In this document: positions 54,684-64,000 of the stretch, piece by piece
Layout: every line of letters starts with the position of its first letter
Position numbering within the stretch: position 1 is the stretch's first letter
NCBI GenBank assembly: GCA_030770425.1
Contig: JASJFT010000012.1
Span: 310,001-374,000, forward strand
Direction: 5' to 3'
Length of the DNA stretch: 64,000 nt
Origin: Darksidea phi
Lineage: Eukaryota > Ascomycota > Dothideomycetes > Pleosporales > Lentitheciaceae
Translations under genes and position numbers: made by a program
The notes under the pieces: generated by a model
What the model was told of the DNA's origin: nothing
Seen by the model: only the letters and a program-made list of their open reading frames with translations
Databases searched by the model: none

Positions 54684-57600
54684 TATGGGTCGGAAGAAAA
54701 GTGAAGGGACAAGCGCGGGTGGCGAGATGCTTTATAGGCAAGCGAGCGGCCGACTAGGACTCGGGCGGACTGGCCGGTGGACCCTGATGAGGTGATCTAG
54801 CGATGGAACTTGGTGGAACTGGTGAAATGCTTAGCTCGCGACCTCGGAGCTAAGTTTTGAGCGGACCGAAACGATTGTGAAATGCTGAGCGAGTGTTTGT
54901 CGGCCTTGTTGAGCATCTGAAATCGTGCGCGACACTTCTTTTCATACTAGCCGATGACGTTGACCGTGCACGGACTGAATGCGCGATCGACCGACCGATG
55001 GCATCCTTCTAGAAGCGCTAGCGCACGCCCTGCATATAGGCTGTGCACTGCCCGCCGCGGGAGTGCCAGCATTGCTAGCCGAGAAGGTGCGCGCCCGACA
55101 GCTGGAAAACTCTGTCCCAACGATGCTGGGCTCGGATGCTATCCGACGCCTCACTGAGCAACCATGTGCTGCTCCAGGAACAAGCCGTGATGCTTGCGCC
55201 ACATCACGGGGTTGAAACGTACGCTTCCCAGCCGAGGCCGTTACTCATCCGCTGCGTCCGGACAAGGCGTCCGTCGGCATCTGTCCACGGACAGTCAACG
55301 CAGCGGCTCGTCTATCTAGCCGATTGTTTGGGACTGCGGACATTTCTCGCCCGCAGCGCACCTTCAAACATCAGCCAACTGCATCGCCTGCCCCGAGTGT
55401 CCTGCTCGAGCCTGACTCCGCGAGAGCAAAGCCACGGCTCTGGACTCGGGTCACATGACATGGCGCGTGACTGTATGCTTCTTTCATCCAACGTATTGGA
55501 CAGCCTCCCTGCTTCAGCTATCATGGTATATCGAGACGCGCAACACCGCAGCGCTGCAATATGGCGGTTCCTGGCGAACTGAGGCCAGCATGCACGTCCA
55601 CACCCGTTGATTCGCACTTCAGCAGACACTATCCCACTAGCATAGGACATAAACCCGCAAATCTCTACCTCTAACCAATACCCCGGGCTCTTCACCCACC
55701 ATAAACCAAACAGCCAGTGCACCCAGCTCACGCTGTCGGCGCGCAGATGCGCGCAAAGCACGGCAGTGTTGCCCTACACGCACGACGTTGCCGAAAGGAT
55801 GCCGCCCATCCGAACCGAGCACAGAAAACTCTGCATCTGCGGAATAGGGGGACCTGTAACGTGCAGTAAGGCTGCGGCCGTTGCAATAGAGTCCGCATGT
55901 ACACGGTGCGAAAACGTGGAGGGTGGAGCAATACTGCCCGTCTAGGGAAGTCCAGCCCACCGTTGGCGGGAGCGATTGGTGGAGAAGTTTTCAGGGTCTA
56001 TAGCTGCGTGGCTGAGTGCAGCCCTACGCGCACGGATGCTGCCATCGGTGAGGCCGGGGTCTGGATCGCCCAAGGTAGCATCGCATAGGGCACTAGCCAC
56101 GTCTACAAGCCACTCGTCTGCGAGCCGAAGCACATCGCTTGCTACGGAAGCCTTGAATCCGATTAAACAGGATTGAGTTCGAAAGGCCTTCGCTGTGGCA
56201 GCTTCCTGCTCTCTCGATGTGTTGCGACTCCGTGAGACGCCAAGCACACGCTTCGTTGGCGACAAGAGGAATGACATCATCGCCATTAAGGTTTTCCTCG
56301 CCCAGACTAACCTAACTCTGCAGCAACAATTGCTTCACGATTCTATTTTTACGCGACGCAAAAAGACGTCTATCTTTCCCTGCTTGGTTATTTCAATATC
56401 TTGATTCGCTACGTCGTCAGCATATCAATACTGAAGAGCGCTGTCTACATCATAGGCGGTCATGATCGTCCCGGCTTGTGGGAACTTCTCCACAATGGGT
56501 CCGTGTAACGATACGTTATTCGATGCTAGCGCAACTGTCAACCAATCCGTGCGCGTGGGTGAAGACGATGTCAGGGCGGACGCGGGGTGTTCCCCAAAAG
56601 CATGGAAGTGCGTTGCCCTGCGTCGACCTGACGAGTTTCTTCCCGCTTCGTTCTGCATGGAGGGGTAGGTATGTCGATCATGACGTGAATTCTCCGGCAC
56701 ATTCCATCTCCAGCAACCACTCAATGCTACTTGCCAACTTTATCCAGACCACTACGCATCGGCATTTTGTTCTATTCTCAACTGCCTTCTTCGGTGCCGT
56801 TTCTTGTGCCTTGAAGGAAACGCAGGGCGTCGGGTATCCGTGGCTTCCTCCGGCCTTGCATTATGCAGGGCAAAGTGGCGAAAATACTGCAACCCAATCC
56901 ATCTCAATGCCTGCAGGGCTTAATTTATCGACGTTCCGTGCCCGCATCCGAGGCGCTAGTGCTCTTGCCGTATCAGCGCGCATTGGGGAAGTTGGCCCCA
57001 TGTTCACACCACACTATTAGGATCACTCATCACTGTGAATGCGCTCTCGTACATTACGAAGGCCGACTTCAACGTTGCTTCGAAATCCACAAATACCGCG
57101 CATCTAAGCCATGGAGTTAGGCGGACATCCTGGAGAAACGAACTTCGCCCGAGCATCTTCGTCGCACTCTTACTCAAACGCTGTCGTACGCGTATTTCCA
57201 ATCGCTTATAGAACTGTCCTCATCCGAGATTCGGCGTCAACATGCCGATTTTCCAGCCGGCGGCAAAACTTCGGAGCCGGTCGGAAGGTCTGACCCTCCG
57301 CATCCGGGACCGTATCGGCGGATTTCGCAATTTTTGCGCAACATCTCCGGACATTAGACTCGAGCCCTCCAATTATATCCTGCTTATAATATCTCTCGTA
57401 ACCCTTCTGCACGCTATTTGTTACATTCGAGAGGGATTGCCGTTAGCGTCCGACTTGTTGAGATGCGAGAGAGGCTTACCTGAGCTGACTGCCTCGTTAG
57501 CCGAAAAATTAAGCAAGGGGTATTTCAGCTTTGCCGTGCCGTGGATTCTCGTAATGGCATCTCGAATCGAGGCGCTGATCTCGGTAATCTGGGGTAGTCA

Positions 57601-59319
57601 GCCGTCGCGGCGGGCCACGTGGAGAACTCGTACCATGCGGCGCTTTTAGTCTTTGTAATGGCTCATTCAGACTGGTGGCGAAGACGCGGCGGTCAAGACG
57701 CTGCATCTCGATTATTATTGCTTTCCAGCCCCGTGTGAGCTGAGGAGTAAATTTAGGTTTTATCAGGTACAGCGTAGAGATACCTCATCGGGTTTATATG
57801 ATTTGCGTATCAGACGTCCCATTTAAGCATCGCTCTATTAAATATTAATTTAATCTAAATAGTGTTGCTGCATCCGTTGATGTTGTCCAGGAAAGGCTGT
57901 GGGTTCCTTAAATCAGCCCCCACAAGTAGCGGCGCTTGTTCATCCATCGTTCCCGGGGCTGGAATGGACGTCTGGCGATCATAGCAGATCACGATCAGCT
58001 AACCTTAAAGCAACGTCCACATGTTGTTATACGAATACCGGTAGATCTTTCCAAGATTACAGATGTTGAGTCTACGCACAGCCAGCTCTTGAATCTGTGC
58101 GTAGATTGGCTTTGTGCGGTTAACCAATAAATACAATAGGTTACGATATCAGCCCCAGCCTAGATCAGCCTCAGCCTAGTTATTTCGCAAGATTTCAGCG
58201 AGCGCTATCGTTTTCCCGCTAGTATTTTTCATTCGCAATTGAGAAGAAGCATGTGATGAAACTGAGGAAACGGTGTCTGCAAAGGCTGCACGCGAGGCTA
58301 AAGTACCGAAATCCTGCTGCCTGGTCTCAAATTGGACTTTTGCGCGCATGAAGGACTAGCGTTGAGTTTAGATGATGAGGCTGTGAAACAGGCACCTATC
58401 CTTTCTACCTCGCGCATTCGTTCTACGCTCAAACAAATAAAATACAGCATGGCCCACGTTTTGCTCGCGAAACTACTGTGAAAGTACATGGAGCATCGAA
58501 AGAACCTTGCTGCGCTAATCTTAGCATCACGATCGGAAGAGTGGCGTTGCACGCCCGCACTGGTGCACAATCTCCGGAGAGCTGTCCCAGCATACCAGAA
58601 GAGGCCAACCCTATCCATAAGAAGCAGAGCGGTACGAGACAAACATAGAGCAGGGAAATCACCGTATAAAGTCTCAATGGGTATCTTCGATCATCCCTAC
58701 AAGACTGGGAGTGCTGCTGAATACGGCACGGGTCAACCTCGAAGCCTTCTTACAGGTTCACCGATGGCGGATAGACGCTTCCCATTTTTTACCCTCCTTC
58801 GTGAACCGCGAGATGTCGTGTACCACTTCCTCGGGAAAGGCACGTAGTTCCAACTGCAACAGTCGCAGGGCGTAATCTCTGTCCAGGGACCCCCTCCTTC
58901 GGATTTAGTCTGGTCCCTCGCTTATCCGTATCGGGCGTCGCTCCTTGCTCTATTAACCCGCCGCTCTTGACGTCCAGCAAGTGCTTACTCTCTACCGTTA
59001 GGCTTCCTCGTCTCTTTCCCTTAATTCTCTAATCTAGCTCCAGCGCTTCTACTGCCAAGCGGTCTGCGCCTTTCTGTCGGTACTCTCGTCTTCCTACTCT
59101 AGTTATCGTCCTATTTTCTATACCTAATATCTATGAAAACAGCGGTCGTACGAATAATTTTGTCGGATAGGTAAGATGTAAATCGGTCGCAATCGCGCTA
59201 CAAGGTACCGTGGATAGGGTGGAACCAAAAGTTTAAAATATAATCACCTTAGTATCACGATTGATACCATTGAAAACTAATAGAGACTCATGATTGGCAG
59301 AGGTATACCATAGTGTAGG
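54684..59319. other. Large gene-poor interval, 4.6 kb
   Basis: The left part (54684-57300) is GC-rich and open in several frames on both strands. None of the frames, including 55136-55582 (+), 55312-55761 (-), 56478-57020 (+) and 57242-57649 (+, one hydrophobic segment), has recognisable sequence. It may contain a long 5' leader and promoter of the Rpn4-type gene. The right part (57700-59300) is AT-richer with no frame of note; it adjoins the amylase 3' end. Confidence 0.35.
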
Positions 59320-61212
59320 TTACTTGTACATGACAAAGCCGCCAGGAGGCACCGAAATGGAAACCGCCTTACCGTTCATCTCCAGAACCTCAGTCCTCTC
59401 GGGAGGCAAGGAGCTTTCGTCCGCCGGTGATCGATACATGGCCTTTAATTTATCTCCTTTGAAATGCAATTTTGCGTCGATAGTGACGAAAGTCTTCAGA
59501 GTGTTGTTTGTATCGGTGTTGATAGCACAGAGAATCTCCTCGTCCGCGAAAATTCTCGACCATGCGACGATTGACTTCATTCTTCCTCCCAAGATATGCG
59601 GAACGCCAAAACCCTTACCATCCGTGGAGACCTCGCGAATATATTGGCGACCCCGTCGAAGTGCGAGGTTTTGCTGTCTTAATTTGCTGATCTTAGCGAC
59701 CTCCTGGTAAACGGAGTTCGCTTCGTTGAAGACATGCCGGTATTTTGATCGAAATGCGCCGAATGAGCCACCGAACATGGTTTCACGGATAAACCTGTCA
59801 CTTCCTCCTCGGCCATCAAGCAACTGCTCAGTCCCGTAATAGATGCAGGGGATCCCCAGAGTCGTGAGGTTGAGAGCCAAGGCCGCGAGCGCGAGTCTAT
59901 CACCTTCCGAGTCGGAGCAAAAGCGGGCCTTGTCGCTCCCACCACGCCAAACTTGATCGTGATCATCAATCATGGTGACAACCCTGTCGCGCATCCAAGC
60001 GTTCGTGCCTTTCTTAAGATACGTTGCATTTCGAAATAGGTCAAAGTAGTCCGCAGGGTTAGTGAGGCCCTTGGGTAGCTTCCATAGAGTTTCCTGAACG
60101 TGCCCAATTCCTAGCGCAGCATCCAGTCCAGTAACCTCTACAGTATCGAAGGACCGGGGGCCCGTGACTTCGCCTACGAGAAAGAATCTTTCCTTGCCGA
60201 GAGCCGACGCATACTCGTGGAGGGTGGTGCAGAGATAGCGAGTTGGACCATCACCCATATGCTTTACTGTGTCAATTCGATACCCATCCAGGTCAGCATA
60301 TGCGATCCAGTATTTGTAGACTTCGCAGAGGGCATGTAGCGCCCGTGTCGGAGTGAAGCCGTCGGGCGCATCGGGGCCGAGGTCAATGTCCTTGAGCGAA
60401 AGGAAATCGCCCCGGATGTACTCTGGCCAGTAGTCCCAGTTCGAGATGGCACCTTCGCAAGTAAACGTTCCTGTGTCTTGTAGTTCGGCTGGCCATATCG
60501 CGCAGTCTGCGGCGTCTTCGGGTAATTCGGTGGCTTCAAGTCGACGGAAAGGCAATGAAGGTTTTCCAGCAGAGTCACGAAAGCCTTCAACCTCAAATTG
60601 ATGGCCATTCCACCGCTTCTCCCCTCCCTTGTAGGCAAACACATCGCCGCTATGGTTGAGAATAATGTCAAGGATGACATAGATGCCCTGCTCGTGTGCC
60701 TCCCGTACTAGTTCGCGTAAATCTTCCTTTGCCCCAAAATGGGGATCGACTTCGAGAAAGTTCTGGACCGCATATCCATGATATAAATGATCGTCATTGG
60801 GAACTTGCTTGAAGATGGGGCCAACCCAGAGAGCTGTGATGCCTAGTCGCTTCAAATACCCCAGCTTACTCTTGATGCCCTTGATTGTGCCTCCTTGGAA
60901 TATCGTCCCGTTCTCTTCCCAGCTCTTAGCTTCGCTGCTCGTAGCGATGGCGTTGCCATTGTCCGCAGGAGAGAAAGCCCCGACTTCTCCACGTGCGGGC
61001 TTGCCTTCAACGTCCAGAGCGCCATCTTCTTTGCCGTTAGAGAACCGGTCTGGCAAAAGAAAATATAGCTGCTGGTCTTCCCATGCAAGGGGTGATTGGT
61101 AGTATCGTCCGGCATCTGATGAGACTGGCGAGATAATGGCCCGAGCTTCGGGATCATTCACGCTTTTCAGCCCATGGGATGCTTTCGATGTCTGAAGCTC
61201 TTTCTTGACCAT
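59320..61212 (-). CDS. Intracellular GH13 alpha-amylase-like glycoside hydrolase, 630 residues
   Basis: A retaining alpha-glucan hydrolase with the (beta/alpha)8 barrel. Conserved regions are visible: I, DIILNH (182-187); II, GYRIDTVKH with nucleophile Asp314; III, VGEV with acid Glu348; IV, IDDHD with His418 and Asp419. A C-terminal beta domain follows and ends PPGGFVMYK. There is no signal peptide (MVKKELQTSK) and no intron, unlike secreted fungal amylases, so it should act on intracellular alpha-glucan or imported maltodextrin. The general look is closer to bacterial GH13 enzymes; transfer is possible but untested. An MFS sugar transporter lies 740 bp upstream on the same strand, consistent with a shared role in sugar use. 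Confidence 0.93.
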   Translation of the reverse strand: MVKKELQTSKASHGLKSVNDPEARAIISPVSSDAGRYYQSPLAWEDQQLYFLLPDRFSNGKEDGALDVEGKPARGEVGAFSPADNGNAIATSSEAKSWEENGTIFQGGTIKGIKSKLGYLKRLGITALWVGPIFKQVPNDDHLYHGYAVQNFLEVDPHFGAKEDLRELVREAHEQGIYVILDIILNHSGDVFAYKGGEKRWNGHQFEVEGFRDSAGKPSLPFRRLEATELPEDAADCAIWPAELQDTGTFTCEGAISNWDYWPEYIRGDFLSLKDIDLGPDAPDGFTPTRALHALCEVYKYWIAYADLDGYRIDTVKHMGDGPTRYLCTTLHEYASALGKERFFLVGEVTGPRSFDTVEVTGLDAALGIGHVQETLWKLPKGLTNPADYFDLFRNATYLKKGTNAWMRDRVVTMIDDHDQVWRGGSDKARFCSDSEGDRLALAALALNLTTLGIPCIYYGTEQLLDGRGGSDRFIRETMFGGSFGAFRSKYRHVFNEANSVYQEVAKISKLRQQNLALRRGRQYIREVSTDGKGFGVPHILGGRMKSIVAWSRIFADEEILCAINTDTNNTLKTFVTIDAKLHFKGDKLKAMYRSPADESSLPPERTEVLEMNGKAVSISVPPGGFVMYK

Positions 61213-61952
61213 TATTCAAATGATTTTTGGTGAGTATCTCCGGTGAAAAGCGATGAAGAAACGGGATCTAGACATTCAAATATTTAAATTACGTTCTTCA
61301 GCGTTCCGCATTGCTTTTTCAATTTTCAGCTCGGCGTCGGGGCGCCACAGCCATCTCACCATAATTTGACGCTAGGCAGCACCAGCTGCATGCACTTCAT
61401 CACATGATAGATCCACATTCGTGGACGCGCTTAGAGTGTGGGCTGACATCCATCGAGTGTAGCACCTGATGGAATATGGAGGCAGGCAATTGGCGGGCGA
61501 CGTGAGGTTTGTGGCGAGGCTGCATTTCGTCTAAACGCCGCATGAACGCCACGAAATGGGATCCAGCCTTCACGTTTAATACAATAATAAGTGCTGGAAA
61601 TGTGCAGGACGCGAGCTAAGCGAAAGTTCGATGGGTGATAACACGAATAGTGCGGTGAACGGTTCGTACAAGCGCCTTGGCCAAGTATGAGGCCATAGTA
61701 CAGATGGGAAACGCTAGTACTGGAATAGCTACCGCTGCTAGTTTCAGAGGCCGGTATCGCTTTAGAGATACCACAAACTCCGGCAAGGCGAGAGTACTGA
61801 TGGGAAATTCGGTTGAGAATAAGGGCTTCTGAGGTTGAGGGAATATCGCAGGCTAAAAGGAGACAGGGGAGAAGTAGAAGTTGCTAAGGATGGGATAGAA
61901 GCGCTAGGGTAGGGGAAGTAACCTATATCTAACGCTAAATATGGCTGCACTG
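61213..61952. other. Intergenic between transporter and amylase
   Basis: 3' flank of the transporter and promoter of the amylase, both on the minus strand. No ORF of note. Confidence 0.5.
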
Positions 61953-64000
61953 CTAAATATCCGAATCATCGTCCGGCATAGCATCGTCCTTCCGCAGGAC
62001 ATAGCGGAATACGCCGCGCAAATAGCGCCACTTACGGACTGCGAAATGGCGGATCGAGACTGCGACTGGAGGTAATATTAGCCCGGAGCGTACGAACCAC
62101 CGCCGATAGTTCGACGAAGCCGGCGAGTGTATGGGAAGAGGGAAAGGAAGAAGAAGGGCGGAAGGGGGTTTGGGGCCGCGAGAAGTGGGGGTTTTGCGAA
62201 TAATTAGGGAAGGCGCCACCCACAAACTTGATCTAATTCCTCTAGGGTGTACAGCTTTGTCTCGCGGCAGAGGAAGTATATCATCCCCATTGCAAGAACG
62301 TTAAGTGCACTGGCACAATACATATTAGTCAGCTCGTCTTCTTTCGCGTGCCTCTCGAAGGGACGATGGACGTTGCAGGTGAGACTCACGCAAAGGTAAC
62401 AAGAGTGTAATTTGGCCCGTAGACCCCCTCCAAACGTTTTTTGAAGTAGCTGTTCATGACGGGGTATAGGATAGCGAGGGCTCCGGCCCTAGAAGGGTCA
62501 GCTCTGTTTGTTTTGCTGCCACCGCGCATGAGACGCGACCGGGGGTTGGACATGGGGAGCCGCTGAATGAGGACATACGAGAATAGGTTGATGGCGACCG
62601 AAAATGACATTCCGAGCTCACGATGCGTAACGGGGAAAGCCTCGCTAGCGTACAAAAACGCGACGGGTCCTGTGTCTCCCGTCAGTCCCGGTCCTCATGT
62701 CCCTTCGCCTCTCCCTCGGCCCCCACCTCCTTCGCGCCCCACGTATGCAAAGAAGACCAAGTGACTCACCTTGCGCAGGCGAATACGACGCCACAAACAA
62801 GTACATGAAGGTCGCGATGACTCCTAAGCTAACACGTGTCTCGGGGATCATGTAGCTTAGTCCCGTCGCGAGCATGAAGACGAAGTTGGTCGGATATAGC
62901 CAGAGTAGGAGGCGGCGACGGCCGAGGATGTCGGAATAGTAGAGGCCCAGTAGACCGGCACTATTGGAGAAGGGAAATCAGTGTTTGGATTGAGTCAAGC
63001 GGATTGGGGCTTCTACGAGAAGACAAGGGGATTAGAAAAAGGGGTAGGGTTTATAGAAGGGTCCGGGCGATGGACCGTTTTCATTTTTTGGGTTTTGGAC
63101 CAGAAAGGAAACGATCGAAGCAAGGAGCGGTTGAAGGTGGCGCTGAAGAAGGGGGGAAGCAAGGGGGACTTGCATCATATTAAGGAAGCCGATGCCTATG
63201 AGATTTAGTGAGTGCGATGCTCGAGGGATTGAAACTGAAAATTACGGAGCACGTACCCCACATGAGCCATAGTGAGGACGTCGCGCGGCCCGATGCGGTA
63301 TTTGCATTATCGGGGAAGAGGCCGAAGCCGAAAAAGACGATAACGTTGACTGCAATATCAGCATGGTGGACATAGAGAAGAGGTATGGAGGACGTACTAC
63401 CGCAGAGTTGCTGACCCTGATGCACTTCAGCTTCATTCCACACCGGAACAAAAGTAGAGGCAGCAGAGTCAGATGACCGAAAGCCCGGTTTGAGAGAGAA
63501 AATAGCAGCCTTCCGTCGGAAGGAACAGACTCTTGCCCAGAAAGAGGAGGTGAAGGGTACTTACTAACATGATCGTCGACGCTGCCACCGTCGCCGACCG
63601 ATTTCTCCTTCTTGAGAATAGCTGTACAAACCGCATTCCATATGTGGATCCTGTACAACCCGACCGAACTGTCAGCCGGTCATTCTTCCTTGCTCTCGCC
63701 CAAGGAGATGAAGAAAAAGAACCCACGATTCCCCCCTGTTTCAAGCAGGAGCTTCCTCTCGAGCCGGACCTGCGCGGCAATTGAGTAGAAGTCGCGGGCG
63801 GCCTGAATAGGGCGGTTACGGATGCGAGTTAGGGTATCGTAGGCTTCGCGGTAGCGGCCTTGAGTTGTTCGTCAGCAAGCTCCCTCGAGGAAAATTGGCG
63901 ACTACGGGTGGGGAGGGTACGGGACCTTTCTTGATCTGCCACCGTGGCGACTCCACGCAGAACCAGTAGATGGCCATGAGCGGCAGCGACAGGATGAAGG
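61953..64000 (-). CDS. MFS sugar transporter (SP family), N-terminus beyond the right edge
   Basis: Proton-coupled sugar uptake protein of the major facilitator superfamily. Exons on the minus strand: 63926-64000 (partial), 63727-63858, 63565-63650, 63398-63416, 63257-63349, 62770-62960, 62579-62669, 62390-62488, 62224-62309 and 61953-62038. The joins restore family motifs: ESPRW then GRYREAYDTL after helix 6, QQLCGINVIVFF in helix 7, SDILGRR, YASEAFPVTHRELG after helix 10, and CRETKLYTLEELDQVF at the C-terminus. Between 63257 and 62960 the frame phases do not match directly and about seven residues are missing, so a small exon is probably hidden in that 300-bp gap. Substrate unknown; the adjacent amylase hints at a glucose or maltodextrin link. 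Confidence 0.9.

Noticed and set aside
55136..57649. Several 130-180-codon frames on both strands
   Set aside because: Overlapping frames of similar length on both strands, with no motif or splice support, fit GC-rich non-coding sequence.

Overview
The window is nuclear DNA of a filamentous ascomycete (Pezizomycotina, most likely Dothideomycetes). The evidence is short GT-AG introns of about 50-170 bp with CTAAC-type branch sites, a HET-domain relic, a fungal rhodopsin-like membrane gene, ALG11, COX18 and an Rpn4-type regulator as single-copy eukaryotic genes, and AT/TpA-rich degraded repeat blocks of the kind left by repeat-induced point mutation (RIP). Gene models were spliced by hand from the six-frame translation. 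Exon joins are given where a donor, an acceptor and the restored family sequence all agree.

Layout. 1-1389: the tail of a gene entering from the left, then a ubiquitin C-terminal hydrolase (-). 1750-4400: a short orphan ORF, a HET-domain fragment, and an AT-rich degraded stretch with telomere-like words. 4618-14640: three genes for fungal membrane proteins. The first is a 2072-residue chimera (-) with a trypsin-like domain, many membrane segments, then short fragments resembling patatin, DapA and polyketide-synthase ketosynthase, then zinc fingers. The other two are a C-terminally anchored protein (-) and a proline/serine-rich double-membrane-segment protein (+). 14641-18800: degraded DNA around a secreted cutinase-family esterase (+). 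18818-21737: ALG11 (-) and COX18 (+), head to head over 186 bp. 24486-30003: two related genes with PemK/MazF-like folds and disordered tails.

30859-33378: an uncharacterised ORF and a secreted epoxide hydrolase (-). 34274-35219: a 928-bp Mutator-like element with hairpin ends and a 9-bp target duplication. 35320-36865: a broken 2-oxoglutarate/Fe(II) oxygenase. 37459-39090: a two-exon acidic hypothetical protein (-). 39690-41660: a heavily mutated repeat block. 43417-44910: an eight-exon rhodopsin-like integral membrane protein (+). 45673-48156: two F-box-like paralogues (-), the second frameshifted. 52440-54683: Rpn4-type zinc-finger activator (-). 59320-64000: an intronless intracellular GH13 alpha-amylase (-) and, upstream on the same strand, an MFS sugar transporter running off the right edge.

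Functionally the window mixes core genes (proteasome/ubiquitin: UCH and Rpn4; N-glycan assembly: ALG11; cytochrome oxidase assembly: COX18) with accessory genes (cutinase, epoxide hydrolase, amylase plus sugar transporter, membrane and F-box paralogues). The accessory genes lie between repeat-rich islands. The observation most worth following is the chimeric membrane protein at 4618-10887.
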